A DNA stretch of 64,000 nucleotides from Methanofollis fontis (GTDB lineage: Archaea; Halobacteriota; Methanomicrobia; Methanomicrobiales; Methanofollaceae): assembly GCF_004297185.1 (NCBI RefSeq), contig NZ_PGCL01000001.1, positions 434,001 to 498,000 on the forward strand, read 5' to 3'. Positions 43,070-55,987 of this stretch are shown one piece after another. The position numbers and the translations under genes were made by a program. The notes under the pieces are model-generated. The model was not told the DNA's origin. It made no database searches and saw nothing but the letters and a program-made list of their open reading frames with translations. Positions within the stretch are counted from its first letter, which is position 1. Every line of letters begins with the position of its first letter.

Positions 43070-44829
43070 GCCCCCTCACCTCCGAGGGCGCCGAACTCCT
43101 CCCCGATCTGCCGCTCCACCTCGCGGAAAAAGCCCGGGAAATCGGCGTGCGGCACCGTGCCCAGGCGGGCGAGGCGCCCGCTCACCGGGAGGGCGCCGAT
43201 CATCGCCGTCGTCGCCCCCCGCCGCACCGCCTCCCGTCCGGCGTCGGCGTAGTCCAGGATCACCTGCATCATCAGGAACTGCTTGTGGGGCGGGCAGTAG
43301 GTATCCACGGGGTCGAAGGCGTACTGGATCAGGAAGGACTCCCTGATGATCCCGGCGACGAGCAGGGCGAGTTTGTCCTCCTCAGGGAGGACCTCCGGGC
43401 CGACCAGGTGGACGATCTCCTCGAGTTCGCTCTCCTTCTGGAGGATGCCCATCAGCCGCCGCCGCACCCGGTCCCAGCCGGCACCGCCGTGCTCCTCCCA
43501 CCAGCCCTCCACGGCGTCGAGGTAGAGGGAATAGGAGAGGAGCCAGTTCACCGCCGGGTAATGGCGTTCATGGGCCAGGTCGGCGTCCAGGGCCCAGAAG
43601 ACCTTGACGATCCGCAGGGTGTTCTGGGTGACGGGCTCGGAGAAGTCGCCGCCCGGCGGGGAGACCGCACCGATGATCGAGACCGATCCGGTCCGCTCCC
43701 GGTTCCCGGCGACCCGCACCCGCCCGGCCCGTTCGTAGAAGCCGGCCAGACGGGAGGCCAGATAGGCCGGATAGCCGTGTTCGCCCGGCATCTCCTCGAG
43801 CCGGCCCGAGATCTCCCGCATCGCCTCGGCCCAGCGGGAGGTGGAGTCGGCCATCAGGGCGACGTCGTAGCCCATGTCACGGTAATACTCGGCGATGGTG
43901 ATCCCGGTGTAGACCGAGGCCTCGCGGGCCGCCACCGGCATGTTCGAGGTGTTCCCGATGAGCACCGTCCGCCCCATGATCGCCTCGCCGGTGCGGGGGT
44001 CCTGCAGGGCCGGGAACTTCCGGAGCACGTCGGCAAGTTCGTTCCCCCGCTCACCGCAGCCGACATAGACGATGATGTCGGCGTCCGACCACTTGGCGAG
44101 CTGGTGCTGGACAACGGTCTTGCCCGCCCCGAATGGCCCTGGGACGGCGGCGGCTCCCCCTTTTGCGATCGGGAAAAAGGAGTCGATCACCCGCTGTCCG
44201 GTGATCAGGGGTTCGCCCGGGGCCAGGCGTTCCAGAACCGGCCGCCCCTCCCGCACCGGCCAGCGCTGGACCATGGTGATCCCGACCTCCTCACCGTCCC
44301 CCCTCCGGATTCTTGCGATCTCCTCCTCGATGGTGTATTCGCCCGGCGGGGCCACCGAGAGGAGGGTGCCGGAGAGGTGGGGCGGGATCATGATGGTGTG
44401 GACAAACCGCCCCTCCTGGACGCTGCCGACCGCCGCCCCGCCGGCAAGGGCGTCGCCCGCCGCCGCCAGGGGGGTAAATTCCCATCTGGCGGTGCGGTCC
44501 AGGGGCGGCACCGAGGCCCCCCGGACGATAAAGTCGCCCATCCGGTCCCGGATCACCTCCAGGGGACGCTGGATGCCGTCGAAGACCCCGCCGAGCAGGC
44601 CGGGGCCGAGGTCCACCGAGAGGGGTGCGCCGCTGCGCATCACCGGTTCGCCGGGGGCGATGCCGGTGGTGTCCTCGTAGACCTGGATGGTGGCGGTCTC
44701 CTCGGAAAGTCCGATGATCTCGCCGATCAGAGCGGCATCGCCGGCGTGCACCACTTCGTACATGCGGGCGCCGCGCATGCCGTCCGCCTGGATCACCGGT
44801 CCGGTGATGCGGATGATCCGTCCGCTCAC
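43066..44829 (-). CDS. atpA: A-type ATP synthase subunit A (catalytic)
   Basis: A 587-residue catalytic subunit. The P-loop is [16 protein letters not shown], the characteristic A-type sequence with Phe in place of Ser/Gly. [15 protein letters not shown] and [19 protein letters not shown] follow, the latter including the catalytic region. The non-homologous insert typical of A/V subunits is present at about 120-190. Together with subunit B it forms the ATP-making hexamer. It starts 4 bases within atpF. Confidence 0.97.
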   Translation of the reverse strand: MSGRIIRITGPVIQADGMRGARMYEVVHAGDAALIGEIIGLSEETATIQVYEDTTGIAPGEPVMRSGAPLSVDLGPGLLGGVFDGIQRPLEVIRDRMGDFIVRGASVPPLDRTARWEFTPLAAAGDALAGGAAVGSVQEGRFVHTIMIPPHLSGTLLSVAPPGEYTIEEEIARIRRGDGEEVGITMVQRWPVREGRPVLERLAPGEPLITGQRVIDSFFPIAKGGAAAVPGPFGAGKTVVQHQLAKWSDADIIVYVGCGERGNELADVLRKFPALQDPRTGEAIMGRTVLIGNTSNMPVAAREASVYTGITIAEYYRDMGYDVALMADSTSRWAEAMREISGRLEEMPGEHGYPAYLASRLAGFYERAGRVRVAGNRERTGSVSIIGAVSPPGGDFSEPVTQNTLRIVKVFWALDADLAHERHYPAVNWLLSYSLYLDAVEGWWEEHGGAGWDRVRRRLMGILQKESELEEIVHLVGPEVLPEEDKLALLVAGIIRESFLIQYAFDPVDTYCPPHKQFLMMQVILDYADAGREAVRRGATTAMIGALPVSGRLARLGTVPHADFPGFFREVERQIGEEFGALGGEGA

Positions 44830-45137
44830 TGTACCACCCCCGGCACTCCCCTCCCGGTCACCCGCCTGACCGCCCGCTCGACGGCGTCCTCGCCGGATTT
44901 CGGCCCTGCCGGACCGGGGACGGCGATCACGACCGGGTAGGGCCCGGACGGCGGGGTATACGGGATCTCGTGGAGAAAACGGTCGAGCACGAGCACGACG
45001 CCGCTCTCCGGGTCAGCGAGCGCCTCCTCCAGTGCGGCGGCGGTCTCAAGCGGCCCCGCACACACGCTGCATTCCACAACCCCCCCGGCCCTGCAGGCCC
45101 GCACCATGGTGCGGTCCCCGATTGCCCTGATCCTCAT
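44826..45137 (-). CDS. atpF: A-type ATP synthase subunit F
   Basis: A 103-residue central-stalk subunit with a flavodoxin-like half: IRAIGDRTMVRACRAGGV, a LEEALADPESGVVLVLDRF strand-helix pair and the PVVIAVPGPAGP strand. It associates with subunit D. Start and stop both overlap neighbours by 4 bases. Its length agrees with the family. Confidence 0.9.
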   Translation of the reverse strand: MRIRAIGDRTMVRACRAGGVVECSVCAGPLETAAALEEALADPESGVVLVLDRFLHEIPYTPPSGPYPVVIAVPGPAGPKSGEDAVERAVRRVTGRGVPGVVQ

Positions 45138-46318
45138 CCTTCCATCTCCTCCACGACAAGCACCCCCTCGATTTCATGGGGCGGCACACCGGCCGCCAGC
45201 CCGTGGGCGATCGCCCGCATGTTCCTCACCTCATAGTCCAGCGCCACCAGGTAGCGGAGCAGGGGCCCGCTCCCCAGGTGGTACTGGCTGGCCGTCGCCC
45301 GCACCATATCCTGGGTGCAGCGGTCGAGCGCCCGTTCGAGGGCGGCGCCGTCCCCGTCCCGCACCGCCGCCGGCAGGGCGGCGAGGTAGGGGTGGTAGCG
45401 AGTCCCCGAGATGGCCGTGAGCAGGTCCGGCAGGCTGCCGGCTCGTTCGGCCCGGACCAGCCGATCGCCGACGAGTTCGAACCCCCCTGTCGCCACCAGG
45501 TGGGGACGCACCGCCTCGCGCTCCAGTTCCAGGGTCCGCCCCCTGATCAGGGCGCGGAGGTTGGCGGTGTCGATGAGCACGCCGGCCGTCTCCACCACCG
45601 GCGGGGAGAGGGCGATGTCCACCCCCCGTGCGGCCAGGGCGAGGTCTGCCAGGGAGTCGGCCTGCACCCTGGCCAGGAAACGCCCGATATTGCCGGCGGA
45701 TCCGGTATAGGCGGCGGCGATGAGGGGGCCGAAGGGTTTGGGGCGGAGCCGCCGCACCACCTCCTCTGCACTCTCGGCGTGGGCGGTTTTGCGCACGCCG
45801 TTCACGGTCAGACCCCCCACCGGGACGATCTCCTCCTCGATCGCCGCCGGCGGCACCCCCTGCGCCTTCATCGCCACGATCGCCGCCGCTTCCCCGGCCC
45901 CGAGCATGCGGGCGTAGGCGATGAAGAAGGGGCGGACGCCGTCTGGCACGCTCTCGATCAGGTGCCCGACGACCTCGTAGTGGTGCTCTCGGATCAGCCG
46001 TTCGGCCGCCGCTCCGTCCAGGTCGGTGCCGGCGGGCATGCGGTGCCCGAGGCGGCCGAAGTGGTCAAAGAGGTCGTGGAGGCCGGGGGCGGAGAGCGCC
46101 CCGGCAAGGGGCCCTCGCTCCACCAGGGGGTTGCCGATCGCCCGCACCCGTGCGTCCGGCTGGGCGAAGAGGGCGATGTTCAGAATGATCCGGAAATACC
46201 CGGCCGATGCAGCCAGCATCACCGCCACCATGATGGCGACGGCCAGGGCGGCGGCGAGCAGGGCGGTGCCGCCCTCCCCGTCCAGGAGTGCGGCGGCGAT
46301 CTCCGAGAGGGTGCTCAT
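45134..46318 (-). CDS. atpC: A-type ATP synthase subunit C
   Basis: A 394-residue funnel-shaped subunit (V-ATPase subunit d homologue) that connects the central stalk to the K ring. It is helical, with YFRIILNIALFAQPDARVRA near the start, EEEIVPVGGLTV, and the final LVALDYEVRNMRAIAHGLAAG typical of the family. An unusual N-terminal hydrophobic stretch (LLAAALAVAIMVAVMLAASAG) precedes it, so the protein may be membrane-tethered. The overlapping neighbours are atpE and atpF. Confidence 0.92.
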   Translation of the reverse strand: MSTLSEIAAALLDGEGGTALLAAALAVAIMVAVMLAASAGYFRIILNIALFAQPDARVRAIGNPLVERGPLAGALSAPGLHDLFDHFGRLGHRMPAGTDLDGAAAERLIREHHYEVVGHLIESVPDGVRPFFIAYARMLGAGEAAAIVAMKAQGVPPAAIEEEIVPVGGLTVNGVRKTAHAESAEEVVRRLRPKPFGPLIAAAYTGSAGNIGRFLARVQADSLADLALAARGVDIALSPPVVETAGVLIDTANLRALIRGRTLELEREAVRPHLVATGGFELVGDRLVRAERAGSLPDLLTAISGTRYHPYLAALPAAVRDGDGAALERALDRCTQDMVRATASQYHLGSGPLLRYLVALDYEVRNMRAIAHGLAAGVPPHEIEGVLVVEEMEG

Positions 46319-46902
46319 TCTCCCTCCTCCCGGTAGAGGATCGCCGCCGCTTCACGGGTCAGGCGCTCCCGCATCCGTTCGGTGCGGGCGGAGAAGCGCT
46401 GGTCGCTGCGCATCCGCCCCGAGATGACGATCACGCCCCCGCCCCCGTCATGGGCAGTGGGGACGAGGGTAATCCCCGGGAGGCCGGCGCAGGCAATTTC
46501 CGCCGCCTCACGGTCCTGCGGGCGGCAGTGCACACTAACCTCCCCACCCCCGACCGCTTCACGCCCGGCGGCGACGAGGGCCCGCAGCACGTCCGGGTAG
46601 GCCGGGGAGCGGGCGAGGGCGGCAAGATGTTCATCCGCCGCCTCGAAGGAGCGTTCGATCCCGTTCTCCCGCACCTCCCGCAGGGCCGTGCGGGCGGAGA
46701 GGCGGGCCCGCGCCAGCACTCGCCGCCGCTGCCGTTCGGCCTGCTCCCTTCCGGCGGCCACGATCGCCGCCGCCTCCCGTTCGGCCCTTTCCCGGCCCTC
46801 TCGCCGGATCCGATCCGTTTCGGCCGCTGCCTCCGCCTGGATCCGCCGCACCTCCCCGTTCGCCTCCGCCCGGATGCGGGCGATGATCTCGTTCACCCCC
46901 AT
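46315..46902 (-). CDS. atpE: A-type ATP synthase subunit E
   Basis: A 195-residue peripheral-stalk subunit. The first half is a long charged helix (EIIARIRAEANGEVRRIQAE, then RREGRERAEREAAAIV) and the second half is a globular domain with AGLPGITLVPTAHDGGGGVIV. It pairs with subunit H. It begins 3 bases after the atpK stop and overlaps atpC by 4 bases. Confidence 0.92.
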   Translation of the reverse strand: MGVNEIIARIRAEANGEVRRIQAEAAAETDRIRREGRERAEREAAAIVAAGREQAERQRRRVLARARLSARTALREVRENGIERSFEAADEHLAALARSPAYPDVLRALVAAGREAVGGGEVSVHCRPQDREAAEIACAGLPGITLVPTAHDGGGGVIVISGRMRSDQRFSARTERMRERLTREAAAILYREEGE

Positions 46903-46905
46903 CCA

Positions 46906-50295
<3,390 letters not shown>

Positions 50296-50321
<26 letters not shown>

Positions 50322-50631
50322 CGCCGCTCACCTCCCCTGCGATGTGTGCGGCCGCCCGCTCAAGTCTGGCCCCCACCGCCCGCCTGACGGCGGCGCTATC
50401 CCCGTCAGTCCGGCGGGCGATCTCCGCCGCCTCCTTCTCGGCCTCCTCACCGGCGGCGGCGATCAGGGCCTGTACCTCGGTTTCCGCCTGCCGCCGGATC
50501 GCCTCCGCCGCCTCTGCAGCCTCAGCCCGTGCGGCATCGATCCGCTCCGCCGCCTCGGTGCGGGCCCGCCGGATCGCCTCCTCCGCCTCAGCTTCGGCCC
50601 GTTTCACGAGTTCGATCTCATGGAACGCCAC
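50296..50631 (-). CDS. atpH: A-type ATP synthase subunit H
   Basis: A 111-residue peripheral-stalk subunit made of one long alanine/glutamate-rich helix (LVKRAEAEAEEAIRRARTEA). GTG 50631 is preferred over GTG 50661 for two reasons: gagga lies six bases upstream, and the minus-strand TATA element at 50664-50675 places transcription start near 50645, after the earlier codon. It is the first gene of the ATP synthase operon. It partners with subunit E as the outer stalk. Confidence 0.85.
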
Positions 50632-50663
50632 AGACGCTTCCTCAGAGTGCGGTTCTGTCACCC

Positions 50664-50675
50664 ATGTATTAAGCG
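50664..50675 (-). promoter_or_regulatory. TATA box of the ATP synthase operon
   Basis: On the minus strand this reads cgcttaatacat. It lies about 35 bp before the GTG start of atpH. It is the only promoter-like element seen before the ten-gene operon. Confidence 0.55.
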
Positions 50676-50711
50676 TTTGTTGCCGGAGCCTCCGTCACAT
50701 TCTGATCACGA

Positions 50712-50722
50712 ATGTATATATG
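50712..50722 (+). promoter_or_regulatory. TATA box of trpB2
   Basis: The sequence atgtatatatg is centred about 28 bp before the ATG at 50745, so the mRNA should be leaderless. It lies back to back with the ATP synthase promoter, 45 bp apart. Confidence 0.6.
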
Positions 50723-50744
50723 TGGTCAAAGATGACGATACTTC

Positions 50745-52112
50745 ATGCAGACCAAGATCCTCCTCGACGAGGACGCCATCCCGAAGGCGTGGTACAACAT
50801 CCAGGCGGACCTGCCCTCGCCCCTGGACCCGCCGCTTCACCCGGCGACCGGCCAACCGGTGGTGCCCGACGACCTCGCCCCCATCTTTCCGATGGAGCTG
50901 ATCCGTCAGGAGATGAGCACGCAGCGCTCGGTCCCGATCCCGGACGAGGTGCGGGAGATCCTGAGTCTCTGGAGGCCGAGCCCCCTCTATCGGGCGCGGC
51001 GGCTGGAGCGCCACCTCAAGACGCCGGCGAGGATCTACTACAAGTGGGAGGGGGTTTCCCCGCCGGGAAGCCACAAGCCCAACACCGCCATCCCGCAGGC
51101 CTATTACAACATGAAGGAGGGCGTGGAGCGCCTTTCCACCGAGACCGGGGCCGGTCAGTGGGGTTCGTCCCTGGCCTTCGCCACCTCGCTCTTCGATATG
51201 GAGTGCACGGTCTACATGGTCCGCTCGAGCTACGACCAGAAGCCCTACCGCAAGAGCATGATGGCGGTCTATGGCGCCGAATGCTTCCCGTCACCGAGCA
51301 CCCGCACTGCCTCTGGCAGAAAGGTGCTCGAGGAGCACCCGGACACCCCAGGCGCCCTCGGGATTGCCATCTCCGAGGCGGTGGAGGACGCCGCAGGCCG
51401 TTCGGACACCAACTATGCCCTCGGCTCGGTGCTCAACCACGTCTGCCTCCACCAGACGGTGATCGGGCTGGAGGCGCGGGAGCAGCTGGCGATGGTCGAC
51501 GAATACCCGGACACCGTCATCGGCTGCGTCGGCGGGGGCTCCAACTTCGGCGGGATCGCCTTTCCATTTGCCGGGGACCGGATCACCGGGAAGCACCCGG
51601 AGACCGAGATCCTGGGTGTCGAACCCGCCGCATGCCCGACGATGACAAAGGGGCTCTACGCCTACGACTACGGTGACGTGGCCGGTCTGACCCCGCTGAT
51701 GCGGATGTTCACCCTGGGCCACGACTTCGTGCCGCCGGCGATCCATGCCGGCGGTCTGCGCTACCACGGCGTCTCGCCCCTGGTGGCGAAACTGGTGCAT
51801 GACGGCGTCGTGAGGGCCGCCGCCTACCACCAGAACGAGGTCTTCGAGGCCGCCGTCACCTTCGCCCGCACCGAGGGGATCATCGTCGCCCCTGAATCGG
51901 CCCATGCGGTCAAGGCGGCGATCGACGCCGCCCTCGAGTGCCGGCGGACCGGCGAGGAGCGGGTGATCCTCTTCAACAACTCCGGCCACGGCAACTTCGA
52001 CTTCTCCAGCTACGAGGCCTATTTCGCCGGGCAGCTCGTCGACTACGAATATCCGGCCGACCTGATCCGGGAATCGCTCGGACGGTTGCCCACGGTGACG
52101 GGTGCGGAATAA
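50745..52112 (+). CDS. trpB2: Tryptophan synthase beta chain-like protein (TrpB2)
   Basis: A 455-residue PLP enzyme of the TrpB2 subfamily, longer than TrpB1 at the N-terminus (about 80 extra residues). The PLP lysine is in [14 protein letters not shown], followed by [12 protein letters not shown] and the phosphate-binding loop [10 protein letters not shown]. TrpB2 converts indole and serine to tryptophan and usually works without a TrpA partner, often as an indole salvage enzyme. No other trp gene is nearby. A hairpin lies after its stop. Confidence 0.93.
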   Translation: MQTKILLDEDAIPKAWYNIQADLPSPLDPPLHPATGQPVVPDDLAPIFPMELIRQEMSTQRSVPIPDEVREILSLWRPSPLYRARRLERHLKTPARIYYKWEGVSPPGSHKPNTAIPQAYYNMKEGVERLSTETGAGQWGSSLAFATSLFDMECTVYMVRSSYDQKPYRKSMMAVYGAECFPSPSTRTASGRKVLEEHPDTPGALGIAISEAVEDAAGRSDTNYALGSVLNHVCLHQTVIGLEAREQLAMVDEYPDTVIGCVGGGSNFGGIAFPFAGDRITGKHPETEILGVEPAACPTMTKGLYAYDYGDVAGLTPLMRMFTLGHDFVPPAIHAGGLRYHGVSPLVAKLVHDGVVRAAAYHQNEVFEAAVTFARTEGIIVAPESAHAVKAAIDAALECRRTGEERVILFNNSGHGNFDFSSYEAYFAGQLVDYEYPADLIRESLGRLPTVTGAE

Positions 52113-52129
52113 AAAGAGAGAGTAGATGA

Positions 52130-52150
52130 GCCCCGGCGGGTCACCGGGGC
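52130..52150. terminator. Hairpin between convergent trpB2 and hydrolase genes
   Basis: The arms gccccgg and ccggggc enclose a 7-base loop. It lies 18 bp after the trpB2 stop and overlaps the last codons of the opposing gene, so it may end both transcripts. Confidence 0.4.
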
Positions 52151-53094
52151 ATGTTTCTCTTCAGGAAATCGAGGGCATACCGCTGCGCTTCGCCTGACTG
52201 TGGGTGGATCCAGAAACAGAGGTGGGAGCCCTCCTCTATCCAGAGGCGCTCCGCATTTTTGATGTGCTCGTAGGCATAGACGCCGTCGTAGAACTTCACG
52301 TCGGCATCGTGGGTGCCGTGGATCACCAGGGTCGGACAGGCGATCTCCTCCAGGGGGAGGTGGGTGAGGCCGCGGGTGATCCGCACGTCGTTCTCGGTCC
52401 CTGCTTTCCGGGGCTTATAGGGGTACATCGTGTTCATGAAGGCCGTTACGAATTCGTGGGCGTGTGGGTCGTTCAGCACGAAGTCAAGGTGCGCCTTCAT
52501 CTGATCCTTTGTGTAATATGCCTCGCTTTTGAAGATCTCCTTGATGAATGCGTCCGGTTTTGCCTTCGTCATCTTCTGGAGGATCGTCTGCCCGATGTCG
52601 GAGAGGAATATCATCTGTGTCAGCGGGCCCGCCGTCTCCGGGAGGTCGTAATACCCGCTGACCGAGTCGGCGGTAATCAGGGCCCAGATCCGGTCGGGGT
52701 GGCGGATAGCGAAGGTGTAAGCGAACGGTCCGCCCGCCGAGATGGAGAAGACCGCCACCCGCTCGATCCCGAGTTCGTCCAGGACGGCGGCAAAGAGGTC
52801 GGCCTGCTCCTCGAGCGAGACCCCGGTCTCGAGGGGCGTCCCGAGATAGCCCGGACGGGAGAGCGAAAGAAGCCTGAACTCGCCCCCGGCAAAGTCGATG
52901 GCCGCACGGCACTGATCGATCCCGCCGAGACCGCCGTGACTGCCCATCAGCACGGGCCCGTCCCCGTCGGTGATATCGATCTCCACCCTCCCGAGGGGGG
53001 TTTCGATGGTCCTGGGGGAGACGGACACGCCCTTCATGATCTCGATCCGGTTCTCGTCGGTCTTTTCGGCGTCGCCTGCGCTGTTCTGCTTCAT
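52141..53094 (-). CDS. Alpha/beta hydrolase
   Basis: A 317-residue protein with the alpha/beta-hydrolase order of motifs: an oxyanion-loop type GSHGGLGGIDQ, the nucleophile elbow FSISAGGPFAYTF (Ser in SxSxGG), a lid-like helical region about 170-240 and the late acid/His pieces TLVIHGTHDADVKF and EGSHLCFW. The likely substrate is an ester or a small lipid; it cannot be predicted more closely. Met20 (MKGVSVSPRTIETPLG) is an alternative start that removes a polar N-terminus. Confidence 0.82.
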   Translation of the reverse strand: MKQNSAGDAEKTDENRIEIMKGVSVSPRTIETPLGRVEIDITDGDGPVLMGSHGGLGGIDQCRAAIDFAGGEFRLLSLSRPGYLGTPLETGVSLEEQADLFAAVLDELGIERVAVFSISAGGPFAYTFAIRHPDRIWALITADSVSGYYDLPETAGPLTQMIFLSDIGQTILQKMTKAKPDAFIKEIFKSEAYYTKDQMKAHLDFVLNDPHAHEFVTAFMNTMYPYKPRKAGTENDVRITRGLTHLPLEEIACPTLVIHGTHDADVKFYDGVYAYEHIKNAERLWIEEGSHLCFWIHPQSGEAQRYALDFLKRNMPR

Positions 53095-53253
53095 TCTGCA
53101 CGCTCCATGTTCTGCTCTTCTTTTTCCGTCATCATCGGATGGTTTATTGGTTTCTATATTGATTTAGGGGGAAACCGCCTATCCCCGCCTAAAGGCCGTA
53201 TTTCAGGGATCGGGGAAAAAGGCATAGGGGCGGCGGTGCAATGCTGAACCGAT

Positions 53254-54336
53254 ATGAGGACGATCGGAGTGGTGATCAACCCCCTGGCCGGTCTTGGCGG
53301 GCGGGTCGGGCTGAAGGGCACCGACGGCCTGGCGGACGAGGCCAGGCGGCGAGGTGCGGTGCCGCTGGCGCAAGAACGCGCCCTCGAGGCGCTCGAGCCC
53401 CTGCGGGCGCTGGACCTGCGGGTGCTCACCTCTGGCGGGGAGATGGGCGCCTCCGCTCTTGAGGAGGCCGGGATCGGCCATGAGGTCGTCTATACGCCGG
53501 CGGAAGATGCCACGACCGCCGCTGATACCGTCGCCGCCGTCGAAGCGTTCGTGAGAAGGGGGGCAGAGGTGATCCTCTTCTGCGGCGGCGACGGCACGGC
53601 CCGCGATGTCGTCCGGGCTGCCGGGGATACGCCGATCCTGGGCATACCGGCCGGGGTGAAGATGTTTTCGGGGGTGTTTGTGAGCCGTCCGGAGGGGGTG
53701 GCGGCCGTCCTGGTCGGCCCCCTGGACTCCTGCGAGGCCGAGGTGATGGATATCGACGAAGAAGCCTACCGCCGGGGCGAACTGCGGGCCCGCCTGTTTG
53801 CGGCGGCACGCGTCCCCTGCCGTCCGTGTGGTCTCCAGGGGTGCAAGGCCGCTGATTTCGGCGACGAACGGGAGGCGCTCGCCGGTCTTGCCCGTTTCAT
53901 GGCCGACCTGGTGCTGAGCGGCGGCACCACGCTCCTTGGCGCCGGGGGAACGACGGCGGCGATCGCCGCCGAACTCGGGCTGGAAAAAACACTGCTCGGC
54001 GTGGACGTCATCAGGGACGGCCGGATCGTCGCCGCCGACGCCGATGAGCGCACCCTGCTCCAGGAGGTGCGGGGCGGCGGGCGATGCCGGATCATCGTCA
54101 GCCCCATCGGGGCGCAGGGTGCGGTGCTCGGGCGGGGCACGCAGCAGATCAGTCCGGACGTGGTGCGTGCCGTCGGTGCGGCGAACGTGATCGTGGTGGC
54201 CACTCCGCAGAAACTGGCGGCGACCCCCGCGCTGTTTGTGGACACCGGGGACCCGGGCCTGGACGCCGCCTTCGGGAGGGAGGTGCAGGTGATCTGCGGC
54301 TACCATGCCGCCCGTCGAATGCCGCTCTCCAGGTGA
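53254..54336 (+). CDS. ATP-NAD kinase-family protein (AcoX-like)
   Basis: A 360-residue protein of the NAD kinase superfamily. It has VVINPLAGLGGRVGLKG at the start and the nucleotide motif FCGGDGTARDV. PILGIPAGVKMFSGVF follows, and GGTTLLGAGGTTAAI in the C-terminal half. These define the AcoX/COG3199 group rather than the housekeeping NadK. The members' physiological substrate is unsettled. It is divergent from the alpha/beta hydrolase gene over about 160 bp that contains an AT-rich promoter-like block. Confidence 0.85.
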   Translation: MRTIGVVINPLAGLGGRVGLKGTDGLADEARRRGAVPLAQERALEALEPLRALDLRVLTSGGEMGASALEEAGIGHEVVYTPAEDATTAADTVAAVEAFVRRGAEVILFCGGDGTARDVVRAAGDTPILGIPAGVKMFSGVFVSRPEGVAAVLVGPLDSCEAEVMDIDEEAYRRGELRARLFAAARVPCRPCGLQGCKAADFGDEREALAGLARFMADLVLSGGTTLLGAGGTTAAIAAELGLEKTLLGVDVIRDGRIVAADADERTLLQEVRGGGRCRIIVSPIGAQGAVLGRGTQQISPDVVRAVGAANVIVVATPQKLAATPALFVDTGDPGLDAAFGREVQVICGYHAARRMPLSR

Positions 54337-54503
54337 CATCAGTCCGGAAATGCGGCGGATTTTCTCCGATGGGGGAATCTATCTCGTCCATGCATGTCTA
54401 ATTATTTTACAATATTGCATTTTTTGGCACAATTTCTCCCTATTGTATGATTTTTATTTGCGTCTTGGGTAATTTTATCTTCCCCGCCGCAGAAAGAGGG
54501 GGC

Positions 54504-55283
54504 ATGGACATCCCGGCCTGCGAGATCACCGTCCTCCCCGGACGGGACAAATGCGGGAACACCGAGAACTTTGACCGGATCGAGATCCGCCCCGGTGAGA
54601 CCCTCTCCATCGTCGGCCCGACCGGATCGGGCAAGAGCGCCTTCATCAACGACATCGAGGTCTTTGCCAGAGACGACACTGTGACCGGTCGAACGGTCCT
54701 CGTCAACGGCCAGATCCCGCCCGAGGAGATCGTGCGTGATCCGGCGCGAAAACCGGTGGCCCTGATCACCCAGAACACCCGCTGCCTTGCCGACCTCTCG
54801 GTGGGGGAGTTTTTGGAGATGCATGTCCGGGCCCGGCGGATCGAGCGGGAGGGGCTGGTCGGGGAGACAGTCGCCCTGGCAAACGAGTTTACCGGGGAGA
54901 AGATCCTCCCCGGGGCCCGCATGACCGGGCTCTCCGGCGGGCAGACCCGCTCCCTGATGGTCGCCGACGCCATCCTGATCTCCGCTGCCCCGGTGCTCAT
55001 CCTGGACGAGGTGGAGAATGCGGGCATCTTCAAGGACCGGGTGATCGAGATCCTCCGGGCCCACAACAAGGCCGTGATCTTCGTCACCCACGACCCCCTG
55101 GTCTCCCTGATGTGCGACCGGCGGATCGTGATGCGCAACGGCACGGTGGCAGGCGTGATCCAGGGTGGCGAGGGGGAGCGCCCCGCCCTCGACGCCGTCA
55201 GGAGAATGGACGCCATGCTCGCCGGTCTGCGGGAGCGGATCCGGGCAGGCGAACCGATCACCGGTCCGGTGCCGGTCGCATGA
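54504..55283 (+). CDS. Solitary ABC-type ATPase linked to coenzyme M/homocysteine genes
   Basis: A 259-residue ATP-binding cassette protein. Walker A is VGPTGSGKSAFIN, signature LSGGQTRSLMVAD, Walker B VLILDEVENAG, and the H-loop FVTHDPLVS. No permease gene is adjacent. The start at 54504 has agagggggc just upstream. The gene overlaps the GTPase gene by 4 bases (ATGA) and begins the run leading to marker-16 and coenzyme M genes, so it may act in metal or cluster delivery rather than transport. An AT-rich promoter region (54400-54470) precedes it. Confidence 0.8.
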   Translation: MDIPACEITVLPGRDKCGNTENFDRIEIRPGETLSIVGPTGSGKSAFINDIEVFARDDTVTGRTVLVNGQIPPEEIVRDPARKPVALITQNTRCLADLSVGEFLEMHVRARRIEREGLVGETVALANEFTGEKILPGARMTGLSGGQTRSLMVADAILISAAPVLILDEVENAGIFKDRVIEILRAHNKAVIFVTHDPLVSLMCDRRIVMRNGTVAGVIQGGEGERPALDAVRRMDAMLAGLRERIRAGEPITGPVPVA

Positions 55284-55987
55284 AGATCCTGGTCGTGGCC
55301 GGACCCCCCTCGGCCGGTAAGACGGCGGTGATCCGCCAGGTGATCCGGCAGATCGGCGGGCGGGTGCCGGTGGCATACCTGAAGATCGATGTGGTGCGGG
55401 CGTTCGAGGACGAGGAGCTGAGGGAGGAGTTCGGCATCCCCACGAAGAAGGTGTATTCCGGGGACGTCTGCCCGGACCACGTGGGGATCATGGTGATGCG
55501 CGACGCCATTGCATGGGCCGGGGAGGAGGGGGCCGACCTGCTCATCGTGGAGAGCGCCGGCCTCTGCCTCCGCTGTTCGCCCTACACCACCGATGCGCTC
55601 GGCGTGGTGGTGCTCTCCGCCGTCTCCGGTACCCACGCCCCCCTGAAGATGGGGCCGATGATCGCCCTGGCCGATGCGGCCGTGGTGACCAGGATCGATC
55701 TCGTCTCCCAGGCCGAGAAGGAGGTCTTCAGGGAGCGGATCCGGGAGGTCGCCCCGGAGATCGAGATCGTCGAGACCAATGCCGTCCAGGGCACGGGGAT
55801 GCGCTATCTGGTGCGGCGGATCGAGGAGACCCCGGACGCCGCCGATCCCGACGCCATCACCCTCAGGGGCGTGCCGCCGCTTGGCGTCTGCACCGTCTGC
55901 GTCGGGAAAAAGGAGATCGGCTGGCAGCACCACTTCGGGGTGGTGCGGCGCCTCGAGGACGCAGAGTATTTCTACCGGGGTGATTAA
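55280..55987 (+). CDS. HypB/CobW-like P-loop GTPase
   Basis: A 235-residue protein of the SIMIBI G3E class. The P-loop is VAGPPSAGKTAVIR and a strand-acid motif is ADLLIVESAGLC with CRCSP after it. The base-recognition motif is TRIDLVSQ in place of NKxD, and a late CTVCVGKKE pair of cysteines could hold metal. HypB, UreG and CobW relatives use GTP to deliver nickel, zinc or cobalt. The setting between the ABC-type ATPase and an iron-sulfur protein suggests insertion of a metal or cluster into a methanogenesis or sulfur enzyme; this is inference. Confidence 0.82.
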   Translation: MKILVVAGPPSAGKTAVIRQVIRQIGGRVPVAYLKIDVVRAFEDEELREEFGIPTKKVYSGDVCPDHVGIMVMRDAIAWAGEEGADLLIVESAGLCLRCSPYTTDALGVVVLSAVSGTHAPLKMGPMIALADAAVVTRIDLVSQAEKEVFRERIREVAPEIEIVETNAVQGTGMRYLVRRIEETPDAADPDAITLRGVPPLGVCTVCVGKKEIGWQHHFGVVRRLEDAEYFYRGD

